Of a stretch of 64,000 bases of DNA, positions 1-10,741 are shown piece by piece; position 1 is the first letter of the stretch, and every line of letters starts with the position of its first letter. The stretch comes from Proteus terrae subsp. cibarius (lineage in GTDB: Bacteria; Pseudomonadota; Gammaproteobacteria; Enterobacterales; Enterobacteriaceae), in NCBI RefSeq assembly GCF_011045835.1, contig NZ_CP047349.1, forward strand, positions 1,984,001-2,048,000, in the 5' to 3' direction. Below the pieces are notes generated by a model. It had not been told where the DNA came from and did no database searches. It saw only the letters and a program-made list of their open reading frames with translations. Position numbers and translations under genes: made by a program.

Positions 1-1553
1 AAGAAACCAAATTTCTCTTGTTGCTCATTCGGTGCAATACCTAAAATGCTAAATACTGCTTGTTGCATTTCATTACGGTGAATACGCACTGAACCGCCAC
101 CCACTTCATAACCATTAATAACCATATCATAAGCATTTGCCACAGCACCTACTGGGTGAGCAGTCAATTCAGCTGGTGATAAGTCTTTTGGAGAAGTAAA
201 TGGATGGTGCATCGCACTTAAGCTACCTGTTTCTTCATCTTCTTCAAACATTGGGAAGTCGATAACCCACAATGGTTTCCATGCATTTAAATCGGTCAAC
301 TCAAGATCACGACCCACTTTCAGGCGCAGAGCACCCATCGCATCACTCATTGTTCCTTTACGACCTGCACCAAAGAAAATCAAATCGCCGTCTGTTGCGC
401 CTGTTGTTTCTAAAATTGAATTAACAACATCGTTAGTCAGGAATTTAGCGATTGGGCTTTGTACACCTTCAATGCCTTTCGCGCTTTCGTTGACTTTCAT
501 CCACGCAAGGCCTTTAGCACCGTAAATGCTAACAAACTGTGTATATTCGTCGATATTTTTACGGGTTAATGATGCACCACCCGGTACACGCAATGCGATA
601 ACACGGCATCTTTCATCATTTGCCGCTTGTGCAAATACACTGAATTCAACATCTTTGACTAAATCAGCGATGTCTTTAAGTTCCATTGGGTTACGTAAAT
701 CTGGTTTGTCTGAACCATAACGACGCATTGCTTCAGCAAAAGTCATTACTGGGAACGCACCTAAATCGACATTCAGAATATCTAACCATAATGCATGGAT
801 CATACGCTCCATCACTTCGCGCACTTGGTCTGCACTCATGAAAGAGGTTTCAACATCGATTTGTGTAAATTCAGGCTGACGGTCAGCACGTAAGTCTTCA
901 TCACGGAAGCATTTTACGATTTGATAGTAACGATCAAAACCGGACATCATCAGTAGCTGTTTAAAAAGCTGTGGTGATTGTGGTAATGCGTAGAATTTAC
1001 CTTTATGTACACGGCTTGGAACTAAATAGTCACGCGCACCTTCTGGTGTCGCTTTTGTCAGCATTGGGGTTTCAACATCAAGGAAACCTTCACCATCCAT
1101 AAAACGGCGAACAAAGCTTGTGATTTTAGCACGGGTTTTTAAGCGATCTGACATTTCAGGGCGACGCAGGTCTAAATAACGATAAGTTAAACGACGCTCT
1201 TCAGTATTTGTTTGATTGCTATCTAACGGTAATGGCTCTGAACGGTTAAAAATAGACAGAGATTCTGCCGCTAACTCAATTTCACCTGTTGCCATATTTT
1301 TATTAACTTGGCTATCAGGACGAGCGCGTACTGTTCCTGTGACTTGAATACAAAATTCATTACGCAGTTCTGAAGCCTGAGAAAATGCCTCTTTCTGCTC
1401 TGGGTCAAAGAAGACTTGAACAATACCTTCGCGATCTCGCATATCAATAAAGATAAGCCCACCTAAGTCACGGCGACGGTTAACCCAACCACAAAGAGTC
1501 ACTTTTTGGCCCACATGGGCGCTATTCAACTGCCCACAATAATTAGTACGCAT
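1..1553 (-). CDS. aspS: Aspartyl-tRNA synthetase, 3' end beyond the left edge
   Basis: Class II aminoacyl-tRNA synthetase that charges tRNA-Asp. The reverse strand reads without a stop from ATG at 1553 to the edge, giving about 517 codons. The protein begins [20 protein letters not shown] and has the N-terminal OB-fold anticodon-binding domain ([20 protein letters not shown]). Class II motifs follow, including the [10 protein letters not shown] stretch and [17 protein letters not shown] (motif 2). The last residues seen ([12 protein letters not shown]) belong to the motif 3 side of the catalytic domain, so about 70-75 residues of the usual ~590 are missing off the edge. It is divergent from yecN. 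The truncation is an artefact of the window, not a defect. Family identity is very secure. Confidence 0.97.
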   Translation of the reverse strand, partial: MRTNYCGQLNSAHVGQKVTLCGWVNRRRDLGGLIFIDMRDREGIVQVFFDPEQKEAFSQASELRNEFCIQVTGTVRARPDSQVNKNMATGEIELAAESLSIFNRSEPLPLDSNQTNTEERRLTYRYLDLRRPEMSDRLKTRAKITSFVRRFMDGEGFLDVETPMLTKATPEGARDYLVPSRVHKGKFYALPQSPQLFKQLLMMSGFDRYYQIVKCFRDEDLRADRQPEFTQIDVETSFMSADQVREVMERMIHALWLDILNVDLGAFPVMTFAEAMRRYGSDKPDLRNPMELKDIADLVKDVEFSVFAQAANDERCRVIALRVPGGASLTRKNIDEYTQFVSIYGAKGLAWMKVNESAKGIEGVQSPIAKFLTNDVVNSILETTGATDGDLIFFGAGRKGTMSDAMGALRLKVGRDLELTDLNAWKPLWVIDFPMFEEDEETGSLSAMHHPFTSPKDLSPAELTAHPVGAVANAYDMVINGYEVGGGSVRIHRNEMQQAVFSILGIAPNEQQEKFGF

Positions 1554-1819
1554 ACAATATCCTTTTACTCAGCTTGTTGTGCTTTCTGCTGCGGAAATTT
1601 TGGCAATAGTCTTTTTCGAGTAGTGTCAAAAAAAAGGCAGACATTATAACGAAAATTCTTCCCGGCGATAAGAGTATAGACCTAGTTTATATGATACATC
1701 TTTTCAAGGATTTGCTAATCCCCAAACAATTAATTAATAATAATTATTTATAGCGACAGAAGTCGCTTTGAGGTTTATCATTAAATTCGCCGTTTTTTGG
1801 CTTTGACAATGGAGAAAAG

Positions 1820-2218
1820 ATGGTTAGCTCGCTTTATATCGTACTGGGCGCACTATTATTGATTAAATTGTCCCTCAATGTCGTAAAACTCAGAACACAA
1901 TATCGGGTTGCTTATGGTGATGGTGGCTTTTATGAATTACAAACTGCCATCCGTGTTCACGGCAATGCGGTAGAATATATTCCAATTTCCATGATCTTAT
2001 TACTGGTCATGGAAATGAATGGTGCTTTTGTTTGGATGGTACACATCTGTGGCTCAATTTTAATCGTAGGTCGTTTTTTACACTCTTATGGATTAAAACA
2101 CCGTGAACTTCGCTGGCGTCGTTCAGGCATGGCAGCCACTTACTTATCAATGGCATTGATGGTCATTGCTAATATTTATTTCCTTCCTTGGATACAAATC
2201 TTTTCCTTTTATTACTAA
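1820..2218 (+). CDS. yecN: MAPEG-family inner membrane protein YecN
   Basis: Small integral membrane protein of the MAPEG family (membrane-associated eicosanoid/glutathione metabolism fold). The bacterial role is not established. The 132 residues hold about four hydrophobic segments. The conserved block RVAYGDGGFYELQTAIRVHG followed by NAVEYIP is the recognisable MAPEG signature. Length and sequence match E. coli YecN (131 aa), which also lies between aspS and cmoA. E. coli has the isochorismatase-like yecD between aspS and yecN, and there is no room for it here. ATG at 1820 is preceded by GGAGAAAAG, a good ribosome binding site. Confidence 0.93.
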   Translation: MVSSLYIVLGALLLIKLSLNVVKLRTQYRVAYGDGGFYELQTAIRVHGNAVEYIPISMILLLVMEMNGAFVWMVHICGSILIVGRFLHSYGLKHRELRWRRSGMAATYLSMALMVIANIYFLPWIQIFSFYY

Positions 2219-2348
2219 GTCCTCGCGGGAATAACATGATCATCCATGATCAAAACCGACATCCTTGCTGTTGTGTCTAATAACGGCAAGGTATCAAAAA
2301 GGTTTATTCATTTATTCCAATTTCTTTCTAAATAATGCAACTTTGTGA

Positions 2349-3157
<809 letters not shown>

Positions 3158-3158
<1 letters not shown>

Positions 3159-4132
3159 TGATTAATTTTGGCTCGTTTTATCAACTTATTGCGCAAGATG
3201 AGCGCTTATTTCATTGGTTAGATACATTACCTGCTCAATTATCAGAATGGCGCTCAAATGCGTTACACGGTCACTTTTCCTCATGGGAAAGAATGCTCGA
3301 TGGTTTACCTGAGATTACCCCTACTGAGATTGATTTGAAAAATGGCGTAATTGCTCAGCATACACCGGCGTTAAGCGCAGGCGAGCAACTGGGATTAAGT
3401 AATGTTTTAAAAAATTTAATGCCGTGGCGTAAAGGTCCATTTTCACTTTATGGTGTTGATATCGATACAGAATGGCGCTCAGATTGGAAATGGGATCGTG
3501 TTTTACCTCATCTTTCACCACTTGAAGGCCGTTTAGTCTTAGATGTTGGTTGTGGCAGTGGTTATCACATGTGGCGGATGTTAGGTGAAGGTGCAGAATT
3601 TGTTGTCGGGATCGACCCTACTCAACTATTTTTATGTCAATTTGAAGCAGTCAGAAAATTATTAGGTAATGACCAACGCGCACATTTAATTCCTGTTGGT
3701 ATTGAGCAAATGCCTGAATTAAATGCCTTCGATACCGTATTCTCTATGGGTGTACTTTATCATCGCCGCTCACCTCTCGATCATTTATGGCAATTAAAAA
3801 ACCAATTAGTTTCTGGTGGCGAATTAGTATTAGAAAGCCTTGTTGTCGATGGTGATGAATTTCAATGCCTGATCCCAGGTGAACGTTATGCGCAAATGCG
3901 TAATGTGTACTTTATTCCATCTGCAAAAATGCTAAAAGTTTGGCTAGAAAAATGTGGCTTTAAAGATGTGCGCATTGTCGATGAAAACACAACCTCTCTT
4001 GATGAACAACGCAAAACAGATTGGATGGTAACGGATTCATTAGACGCATTCTTAGATGCTGATGATAAAACAAAAACAGTTGAAGGCTATCCCGCACCTA
4101 AACGTGCGATATTAATTGCAACTAAACCCTAA
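3158..4132 (+). CDS. cmoB: tRNA U34 carboxymethyltransferase CmoB
   Basis: Transfers the carboxymethyl group from carboxy-SAM to 5-hydroxyuridine-34 of tRNA, completing cmo5U. The 324-residue length is normal (E. coli 323). The Rossmann methyltransferase motif [17 protein letters not shown] is near residue 125, followed by [14 protein letters not shown] and [16 protein letters not shown], which are diagnostic for CmoB. It is coupled to cmoA through an overlapping start and stop and followed by a rho-independent terminator, so cmoAB looks like a two-gene unit. Confidence 0.97.
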
Positions 4133-4170
4133 GATTTATTTATTTTAAGTGTGTTACAGATAATCATTAT

Positions 4171-4203
4171 AAAAAGGGTATCTTATAGAGATATCCTTTT
4201 TTC
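4171..4203 (+). terminator. Rho-independent terminator after cmoB
   Basis: AAAAGGGTATCT pairs with AGATATCCTTTT (one G-U pair, short loop TATAG or smaller) and runs into T6. It sits 40 bases after the cmoB stop. Confidence 0.8.
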
Positions 4204-4287
4204 TATATCAATCTAAATGTTTTAAAATCATTTATTCTAACTTAAATCGTATTTATAGCGATAAAATTGACTCTATAAAAGAACATT

Positions 4288-5112
4288 ATGGCGAAATATA
4301 AAGAAAATAAACAAGCTAAACAAAAAAGGATCGCACAACAAAAACAGCAATCTCTGGCTCTTAATGAGTACCGAAAAGAAAATGAAAAACGAGAACTCTT
4401 TTTTTCTAATCAAAATTTTTTGGAAAATGAGTCATCTATTATACTTACGCCATTACAGCGTAAAATCAGTGTATTATTCTCTTGGTTTGATTATTTTACT
4501 CAATTTTTTTATATCGCTTTTATTATTACCGCATGGTGTTATCCCGCGTTATTTAGCGTTCAAACCATTTATAATTTAAGCGTTATTTTTATCTTTGAGT
4601 TTATTCTTGTTCATTCAGGTTTGTTTATGGCTGTATTAGCACGAACTAAACTTATTTTTGTTCTTATTCCTGTTTATAGCGTATTCGCCTTTATGATTAA
4701 TAGTTTTGTTATGGGCGATGAAAACATTGTACTTTGGCTCTACGCGGTTATTATCGCTAATCGCCTTATTGGTAGCTATCAAGCAAAAAGTAGAGAGGAC
4801 TGGAATAAAAATATTCTTAATTCCGCATATATGACACTCAATTTTCTATTCTGCATCTTCTTAATTGCAATAATTCGCTTTATTGTTCCTTATGGTGGAT
4901 TAACACCTGAATATTTAGACAAAGTAAATTACTTAAATTTAATTACCTCACATAGTGAATATTTTAATGCACCTCATGTTGGTATGGCGTTAGGAACACT
5001 TTTATATACTATTCCTTTTATTTTTCTGACAATTACAATGTTTTCACCTCTTTATAAAAAAATTAAATTTAGTTATAGCAGAGAAAAAACAACACGCAGA
5101 TCACGACGTTAA
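4288..5112 (+). CDS. Unknown polytopic membrane protein
   Basis: I do not recognise this 274-residue protein. The first ~45 residues are highly charged and lysine/glutamine-rich (MAKYKENKQAKQKRIAQQKQ). About six hydrophobic segments follow, starting near residues 60, 85, 113, 138, 185 and 233, and the C-terminus is basic (SREKTTRRSRR). The basic ends suggest both face the cytoplasm. There are no catalytic motifs. It stands alone between the cmoB terminator and the ABC-F promoter. ATG 4288 has only a weak purine-rich ribosome binding site. Base composition resembles its neighbours, so this is probably a Proteus-lineage backbone gene. Confidence 0.7.
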   Translation: MAKYKENKQAKQKRIAQQKQQSLALNEYRKENEKRELFFSNQNFLENESSIILTPLQRKISVLFSWFDYFTQFFYIAFIITAWCYPALFSVQTIYNLSVIFIFEFILVHSGLFMAVLARTKLIFVLIPVYSVFAFMINSFVMGDENIVLWLYAVIIANRLIGSYQAKSREDWNKNILNSAYMTLNFLFCIFLIAIIRFIVPYGGLTPEYLDKVNYLNLITSHSEYFNAPHVGMALGTLLYTIPFIFLTITMFSPLYKKIKFSYSREKTTRRSRR

Positions 5113-5119
5113 TCACCTA

Positions 5120-5147
5120 TTGACCTGGACATGTTTATCGCTATAAT
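5120..5147 (+). promoter_or_regulatory. Sigma-70 promoter for the ABC-F gene leader
   Basis: TTGACC at 5120-5125 and a perfect TATAAT at 5142-5147 are separated by 16 bases. A start near 5154 would give a leader of about 185 bases before the ABC-F ATG. This is the best sigma-70 match in the intergenic region. Confidence 0.75.
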
Positions 5148-5200
5148 TAGCGAGTTACATTCCCTATCCTATTTTCTTTTTAAGAAGGCACTTCCCTACG

Positions 5201-5340
5201 ATGAATTAAATTCTGCCAGAAAATTTTTTCAAATACCTTTTGGGTATTTATTTTCTGTTACTGGCAGACAATAATTTATTTCGTCGCATCTAAAAAAGAT
5301 CACGGCTGTCTGCCACCTATTTTGTTTAGGAGGTATTTCT
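5201..5340 (+). promoter_or_regulatory. Structured leader with competing hairpins (candidate attenuator)
   Basis: Three arms can pair in mutually exclusive ways: CTGCCAG (5213-5219), CTGGCAG (5261-5267) and CTGCCA (5310-5315). Arms 1 and 2 enclose a perfect inner hairpin, AAATACC (5231-5237) with GGTATTT (5243-5249). Arm 3 lies just upstream of the ribosome binding site AGGAGGT (5328-5334). A minimal open frame ATG-AAT-TAA sits at 5201-5209, immediately before arm 1, about 12 bases after AAGAAGG. A 47-codon frame from ATG 5131 to TAA at about 5274 also spans arms 1 and 2, but its start lies upstream of the predicted transcript. Pairing is seen directly; the regulatory role is inferred. Confidence 0.5.
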
Positions 5341-6915
5341 ATGACAATAGCCTGTCACTTCTCACAAATTACTATCGAATTTAATCAACAAACTCTTTTT
5401 CCACCATTAACTCGCTCATTGGCTTGTCAGCAAAATGGATTAATTGGTCATAACGGTAAAGGAAAATCTGTACTATTAAGATTATTAGCACAAAAAATAT
5501 TACCGACATCAGGTCAAGTTAATTGGAATATGCCTTTTGTTCACGTTGATCAGTTAACCCGATTACAAGGCGATACACTTGCTCAAGCGTTAGATATTCA
5601 TGAAGTTTACCAAGCATTCCAACGTGTTGATTCGGGGATTGCTACATTAGAAGATATTGAGTTACTTGATGGCAAATGGCAACTTCCTGTTACGTGGCAG
5701 AATTTATTAGATTCAGCACAACTCCCAGTCGCATTAGATACCCCTATTGCACATCTAAGTGGTGGAGAGCAAACACGTTTAGCACTTTGTCGCGCTTTTT
5801 TATGCGAGCAGAGTTTTCTACTCTTAGATGAGCCAGATAACCACCTTGATTATCAAGGACAACAATGGCTAATAAAACAGTTAGCTCAGCACAAAGCTGG
5901 CTCTCTTATTGTTAGCCACAGTCGAAACTTGCTCTCATATGCGGACACTATTCTTGAATTAAGTGAGAAAGGTTTATCTGAATATGGGGGAAATTATACT
6001 TTATATGAGACACAAAAAAGTGCAGAAATAGCCTCGTTGGAAGCCGCAAGTGAACGACTAAACAGCCAAATTAAAAATGAAAAACGCCAACAACAAGCCA
6101 CATTACAAAAAGCAGCACAACGGAAACGACAAGGCGAATCAATTAGGCAAAGTGGCTCTCAATGCTTACTTTTATTGGATATGCAGACAAATCGGGCTGA
6201 ACAGAGACAATCAGCGGTTGCAAAGCGTTATCAACGCGTAATTGATGATATGCAATCTCAAAAACAAGGTATCGATGACGAAAAATCACATGTTCATCAA
6301 CAAAAAATAGTGTTGAATTATCAAAGTGATGGTCACCGTTTAAATGTATTTGTTGATAATCTTCAACTTCCATATGGTTATCCGCACCCTGTTTCATTTT
6401 CAGCTTATGGTAATGAACATTGGCATATTAAAGGTAAGAATGGGTGTGGGAAATCAACATTATTAAAATGTTTGATCAAACAAATTATACCTCTTTCTGG
6501 TGAGTTTCGTCTAAACAAAGACTATTGCTACCTCGATCAACACCTTGCTTTACTTGATAAAACATTGCCTGTTGCACAAGCACTACACCAATATCAGCCC
6601 GCCATTTCTATCGAACAATGGCGAACACGCCTTGGGATGTTGAGAATTAGAGGTGATAAATCTTTACTACCGCTTGGAAAACTTAGTGGTGGCGAGCAAT
6701 TAAAAGCAACGTTATTGGCTTTAACACATAGTCCAAAACCACCTGCGGTATTATTACTTGATGAACCAGATAATCACCTTGATATCGAGTCCAAACAACT
6801 ATTGGAAAATTTACTCGTTGAATATCAGGGCACATTATTACTGATTTCGCATGATGAAGCTTTTGTGGAACGCTGTGGTATTACACATACGTTGTTATTA
6901 GACGAGATTATGTAA
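5341..6915 (+). CDS. ABC-F family ATPase, translation factor or resistance type
   Basis: A 524-residue protein with two ABC ATPase domains and no membrane segments, the ABC-F arrangement. Domain 1 has Walker A GHNGKGKS (about residue 37), signature LSGGEQ and Walker B FLLLDEPDNHLD. Domain 2 has Walker A GKNGCGKS, signature LSGGEQ and Walker B VLLLDEPDNHLD. A charged linker rich in Gln, Lys and Arg (about residues 225-325) should insert near the ribosomal peptidyl-transferase centre. ABC-F proteins rescue or protect ribosomes, and some confer antibiotic resistance. It is not obviously Uup, EttA, YheS or YbiT, so no symbol is given. The strong ribosome binding site AGGAGGT sits under the leader structure. 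The substrate or antibiotic cannot be read from sequence. Confidence 0.88.
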   Translation: MTIACHFSQITIEFNQQTLFPPLTRSLACQQNGLIGHNGKGKSVLLRLLAQKILPTSGQVNWNMPFVHVDQLTRLQGDTLAQALDIHEVYQAFQRVDSGIATLEDIELLDGKWQLPVTWQNLLDSAQLPVALDTPIAHLSGGEQTRLALCRAFLCEQSFLLLDEPDNHLDYQGQQWLIKQLAQHKAGSLIVSHSRNLLSYADTILELSEKGLSEYGGNYTLYETQKSAEIASLEAASERLNSQIKNEKRQQQATLQKAAQRKRQGESIRQSGSQCLLLLDMQTNRAEQRQSAVAKRYQRVIDDMQSQKQGIDDEKSHVHQQKIVLNYQSDGHRLNVFVDNLQLPYGYPHPVSFSAYGNEHWHIKGKNGCGKSTLLKCLIKQIIPLSGEFRLNKDYCYLDQHLALLDKTLPVAQALHQYQPAISIEQWRTRLGMLRIRGDKSLLPLGKLSGGEQLKATLLALTHSPKPPAVLLLDEPDNHLDIESKQLLENLLVEYQGTLLLISHDEAFVERCGITHTLLLDEIM

Positions 6916-6941
6916 AAAACTGCGCCATAAAGGCGCAGTTC
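6914..6941 (-). terminator. Terminator after cutC, shared with the ABC-F gene
   Basis: Perfect stem AACTGCGCC / GGCGCAGTT with a 5-base loop between the convergent ABC-F and cutC genes. The T6 run follows on the reverse strand (A6 at 6914-6919), so it best ends cutC transcripts. The forward direction has only a weak T tract. Confidence 0.85.
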
Positions 6942-6963
6942 TAAAATCTTTAATTTGTGCTAA

Positions 6964-7716
6964 TTAAGATGCTAATGGTGCATGAATACTCATAATATCC
7001 TTCATCGCTTCAACCGTATCTTCATCCACACAGTAATGCGTAAATTCATCTACTTCGCTATCAGAGCTCATTGTTACACCGGCTTTACGGTAAATCATTG
7101 TTGAAGGTGCCACTTTTCCTGCTGAACTGTGTATTTCTTTTAATCCCACATCTAGGAATTTTTGGATATTACTGAGTCTTACACCAGCCCCTGCCATAAT
7201 TATAGGGCCTTGTGTTTTTTCATTTAACGTTCGTAATAACGGCAAACCTAATTCCGCGTTTGCCTGCTGTCCTGATGTTAGAATACGAGAAACACCTAGC
7301 TGAGTCAGTTGTTCTAGCGCTAACAATGGATTAATACACATATCAAAAGCGCGATGAAAAGTAATGGCTAATGGGCCTGCAAGCTCCATTAAAATTTCCA
7401 TTTTAGGTAAATCAATATGCCCTTCTTCATTTAGAAGGCCAACAACTGCCCCTGAAAATCCCATATCACGGATCAAGCTAATATCATTTTTCATTGCTGA
7501 AAAATCAGCTTGTGTATAACAAAAGTCGCCACCACGAGGGCGAACAATAGGATGAACGGGAATACGAACCAGATCTCTGACTTGTCGTAGCATTCCAAAG
7601 CTTGGCGTAATACCACCTTCTGCTGGACTCGTGCACAGTTCTATTCTGTCTGCACCTGCTCGTTCTGCTACCAACGCACATTCAGCGCCAAAACAACAAA
7701 TCTCCAACGTAGCCAT
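6964..7716 (-). CDS. cutC: Copper homeostasis protein CutC family
   Basis: TIM-barrel protein of the CutC family, linked historically to copper tolerance although the biochemical function is unsettled. About 250 residues. Conserved blocks are [55 protein letters not shown] and PIIMAGAGV, matching E. coli CutC. ATG 7716 (MATLEICC) is chosen over the in-frame ATG at 7731 because it follows GGAGAGGG and matches the family start. It is followed on the same strand by the shared terminator. The order cutC-yecM-argS is conserved with E. coli. Confidence 0.94.
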   Translation of the reverse strand: MATLEICCFGAECALVAERAGADRIELCTSPAEGGITPSFGMLRQVRDLVRIPVHPIVRPRGGDFCYTQADFSAMKNDISLIRDMGFSGAVVGLLNEEGHIDLPKMEILMELAGPLAITFHRAFDMCINPLLALEQLTQLGVSRILTSGQQANAELGLPLLRTLNEKTQGPIIMAGAGVRLSNIQKFLDVGLKEIHSSAGKVAPSTMIYRKAGVTMSSDSEVDEFTHYCVDEDTVEAMKDIMSIHAPLAS

Positions 7717-7870
7717 ATCATCCCTCTCCATCCTTAATAAAGAAAGTAATCAGAAAATAAATATCATTTCTTAGCGATTACTAACAATAGTTGTCGAATC
7801 TCGTTATTCATTCAATTCCGCTATCAGAATTTTGTGCTGACACAAGCAAACTATTTTCTGAAAGTGTCGC

Positions 7871-8425
7871 TCAACACTCACTTTCTACGATTTCAAGTAA
7901 CGAATAAGGATGATACTTCACTGTGACTTTTCCATTAGAAATAGCCACTGTTGGATTAGGTAGACGCTCTTTCTCACCTTTAGGTTCACTGATTTTCAAG
8001 CTAACACTCTCAGGTAACTTTTGAGGTAAAAACGACATAACTTTATTCACTAAATCATCGGGTTCAACAGAGATCACTTGCTCAATATGCTCCCAACCTT
8101 GGTATTCATATTTTTTATTTGTGGGAAAAGGCAACTCAACGATTGAAACAAATTGATTTAAAATAGTTAATGGTGTTTCTAATTGAAATAGATATATTGG
8201 TCGCCCATTAATCACATTATCAGAAATACACTTTCCACACTGACTTAACCCTGTTCGCCACTGCTCTGCTAATGTTAAATCGTGACAACGTAACGATACA
8301 TGATCCGTGAGGTAAAGTGATAAATCTATACCCAGAGTATCGGCAAATAATGTCATATTCTCTTCAAACAAAGAAAGCTCGTGAGTTAAATCATTTAATT
8401 GAGGAATTGAAGAAAATAACACCAT
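7871..8425 (-). CDS. yecM: YecM-family protein (VOC/glyoxalase fold)
   Basis: 184-residue protein matching E. coli YecM (188 aa), a vicinal-oxygen-chelate fold with putative metal-binding residues but no demonstrated activity. Conserved stretches include DHVSLRCHDLTLAEQWR, NVINGRPIYLFQLETP, FVSIVELPFP, GWEHIEQV, PKGEKERLPNPTVA and VKYHPYSLLEIVESE. It is divergent from argS and codirectional with cutC, as in E. coli. Confidence 0.93.
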   Translation of the reverse strand: MVLFSSIPQLNDLTHELSLFEENMTLFADTLGIDLSLYLTDHVSLRCHDLTLAEQWRTGLSQCGKCISDNVINGRPIYLFQLETPLTILNQFVSIVELPFPTNKKYEYQGWEHIEQVISVEPDDLVNKVMSFLPQKLPESVSLKISEPKGEKERLPNPTVAISNGKVTVKYHPYSLLEIVESEC

Positions 8426-8540
8426 TTTGAATAACCTTAATGAAAAAGCAGAGAAAAAACCTTAAAGATAAGGCCGAGATGGTAGCATGTTCTAGCCGGA
8501 ATATGTTATAAATTCAAGGTTAATCCTAATTCTTTATAAG

Positions 8541-8574
8541 AAACCTGTCAGACTTCTGTCGTCAGGTTTTATTT
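8541..8574 (+). promoter_or_regulatory. Terminator-like hairpin in the argS leader
   Basis: AAACCTG (8541-8547) pairs with CAGGTTT (8563-8569), with a short inner GAC/GTC stem, and is followed by TTTATTTTC. It ends about 25 bases before the argS start. It could be an attenuator or a plain leader hairpin. Evidence is structural only. Confidence 0.35.
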
Positions 8575-8597
8575 TCTCAATAATTTAAGGTAACCCG

Positions 8598-10328
8598 GTG
8601 AATATTCAGGCTTTTCTTTCAGAAAAAATCAGTGTGGCAATGTGTGCTGCTGGCGCACCCGCTGATAGCGAACCTCTTGTCCGTCAGTCAGCCAAAGTAC
8701 AATTTGGTGACTATCAGGCAAATGGTGTCATGGGAGCTGCAAAAAAAATGGGGATCCCACCCCGACAACTCGCAGAAAAGATCTTGGAAAAGCTCGATAT
8801 TACAGATGTTGCAGATAAAGTTGAAATCGCAGGCCCGGGTTTTATCAATATCTTTTTATCCCCACAATGGGTTGCAAAGCAAGCTGAAGACGCATTGGCA
8901 GATGAACATCTAAACGTAACACCTGTTGAACCTCAAACTATTGTTATCGACTACTCATCGCCAAACGTTGCAAAACAGATGCACGTTGGCCACTTGCGTT
9001 CAACCATTATTGGTGATGCAAGTGCGCGTACTTTATCTTTCCTAGGTCACAATGTTGTTCGTGCTAATCACCTTGGTGATTGGGGTACGCAATTTGGTAT
9101 GTTAATTGCGTATTTAGAGAAGAAACAAAATGAAAATGCTGCCGATATGGCATTATCTGATCTCGAAGAATTCTATCGTGAAGCGAAAAAACATTATGAT
9201 GAAGATGAAGTATTCGCAGAGCGTGCTCGTAATTATGTTGTGAAATTACAAAGTGGTGATGAATACTGCCGTACAATGTGGCGCAAATTAGTTGATATCA
9301 CCATGCAACAAAACCAGGTGACTTATCAACGCCTTAACGTCACATTAACCGAAGATGACATTATGGGTGAAAGTCTTTATAACCCAATGTTGCCGGGTAT
9401 TGTTGCCGACTTAAAAGCCAAAGGGCTTGCAGTAGAAAGTGAAGGTGCAACGGTTGTTTTCCTTGATGAATATAAAAACAAGGAAGGCGAACCTATGGGT
9501 GTTATCGTTCAGAAAAAAGACGGTGGCTACCTATATACAACAACTGATATCGCTTGTGCAAAATACCGTCACGAAACATTACACGCTGATCGTGTACTTT
9601 ATTATATTGACTCTCGTCAGCACCAGCACTTAATGCAAGCTTGGACGATTGTTCGTAAAGCAGGCTACATCCCTGATTCAATGTCACTTGAACACCATAT
9701 GTTCGGGATGATGTTAGGTAAAGATGGTCGTCCGTTTAAAACTCGTTCTGGTGGCACTATTCGTTTAACCGATTTACTTGATGAAGCTCAAGAAAGAGCA
9801 CGTACATTAATTGCTGAAAAAAATCCAGATATGGATCAAGACGAATTAAATAATGTTGCTCGCGTTGTAGGTATCGGCGCTGTTAAATACGCTGACTTGT
9901 CAAAAAACCGTACAACAGATTACATATTTGATTGGGATCTGATGTTAAGTTTTGAAGGTAACACAGCACCTTATATGCAATATGCTTATACTCGTGTTGC
10001 TTCAATCTTCAAACGTGCAGAAATTGATGAAAATGCGTTAACGCAACCTATCGCGCTAACACAATCTCATGAGAAACAGCTTGCATTACGTTTAGTCCAG
10101 TTTGATGAAACCATTATGCAAGTTTCCCGTGAAGGAACGCCTCACGTTATGTGTGCTTATCTGTATGATCTGGCACAAGCCTTCTCTGGCTTTTATGAAA
10201 ACTGCCCTATCTTATCTGCTGAAGATGAAAACACTCGCCAAAGCCGTTTAAAACTGGCTCGTTTAACCGCGAGAACCTTAAAACAAGGTTTAGACACTTT
10301 AGGCATTGAAACCGTAGATAGAATGTAA
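8598..10328 (+). CDS. argS: Arginyl-tRNA synthetase
   Basis: Class I synthetase that charges tRNA-Arg. 576 residues (E. coli 577). The N-terminal Add1 domain ([20 protein letters not shown]) is followed by the HIGH-type motif [16 protein letters not shown] at about residues 118-133. The DALR anticodon-binding region is C-terminal ([20 protein letters not shown]), and the protein ends [10 protein letters not shown] as in E. coli. GTG at 8598 is preceded by TAAGG. It is followed by a strong terminator. Confidence 0.98.
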   Translation: MNIQAFLSEKISVAMCAAGAPADSEPLVRQSAKVQFGDYQANGVMGAAKKMGIPPRQLAEKILEKLDITDVADKVEIAGPGFINIFLSPQWVAKQAEDALADEHLNVTPVEPQTIVIDYSSPNVAKQMHVGHLRSTIIGDASARTLSFLGHNVVRANHLGDWGTQFGMLIAYLEKKQNENAADMALSDLEEFYREAKKHYDEDEVFAERARNYVVKLQSGDEYCRTMWRKLVDITMQQNQVTYQRLNVTLTEDDIMGESLYNPMLPGIVADLKAKGLAVESEGATVVFLDEYKNKEGEPMGVIVQKKDGGYLYTTTDIACAKYRHETLHADRVLYYIDSRQHQHLMQAWTIVRKAGYIPDSMSLEHHMFGMMLGKDGRPFKTRSGGTIRLTDLLDEAQERARTLIAEKNPDMDQDELNNVARVVGIGAVKYADLSKNRTTDYIFDWDLMLSFEGNTAPYMQYAYTRVASIFKRAEIDENALTQPIALTQSHEKQLALRLVQFDETIMQVSREGTPHVMCAYLYDLAQAFSGFYENCPILSAEDENTRQSRLKLARLTARTLKQGLDTLGIETVDRM

Positions 10329-10356
10329 TTTATCTCTGTTTTCAAATAATAGCGAT

Positions 10357-10391
10357 AAAAAAACCGATGGCAATTCACCATCGGTTTTTTA
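10357..10391 (+). terminator. Rho-independent terminator after argS
   Basis: AAACCGATGG and CCATCGGTTT form a perfect stem with loop CAATTCA and a T6 tail, 30 bases after the argS stop. The A run on the left side makes it potentially bidirectional. Confidence 0.92.
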
Positions 10392-10468
10392 TTTGTCAGT
10401 TCTAAATTATTTAGCCAATATAACTTACAAAAAATTTGCTCAATCAAACTTCCAATACGGCGGAATAA

Positions 10469-10741
10469 TTAATCTTCGTTAGCCGTAATAACATCCTGGC
10501 ACAATAATCCTGAAATATCTTTGCTGTCAATCCAACCATCAACACTATCAATAGGCTTATCGGGGCTGTATAAGCGCTGGTCAACATCTTTAGCTGTAAA
10601 GCTAACTTTCTCATTTGTTTTATCAAAAACGCCCACACAATTCACTGGAGTTAGTCTTGAAGTTTTAATTTTTCCATCAGCAGTACAACCTGCAAGAAAC
10701 AATGTAGCTAAAGATACAGAAAGGATAAGTGCTTTTTTCAT
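10469..10741 (-). CDS. Small putative lipoprotein
   Basis: 90-residue protein with a classical lipoprotein signal peptide: MKKALILSVSLATLFLAGCT, lipobox LAGC, cysteine at residue 19. The residue after Cys is Thr, with no Asp at +2, so outer-membrane targeting would be expected. The mature part (~72 residues) contains two more cysteines (VNCVGVF and LLCQDV) that could form a disulfide. No family is recognised. ATG 10741 is chosen over upstream in-frame starts because it begins the signal peptide and follows AGGAGTTACT. It converges with argS. Confidence 0.75.
   Translation of the reverse strand: MKKALILSVSLATLFLAGCTADGKIKTSRLTPVNCVGVFDKTNEKVSFTAKDVDQRLYSPDKPIDSVDGWIDSKDISGLLCQDVITANED

Noticed and set aside
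1..1553. aspS lacking its C-terminus could be a pseudogene
   Set aside because: The frame is open to the window edge and the missing ~75 residues would lie outside; this is only the window boundary.
4364..4579. 71-codon forward frame inside the membrane protein gene
   Set aside because: It lies in a second frame within a longer, better supported gene and shows no family pattern.
6143..6397. Reverse-strand frame inside the ABC-F gene
   Set aside because: Shadow of the ABC-F coding sequence; no ribosome binding site and no recognisable protein.
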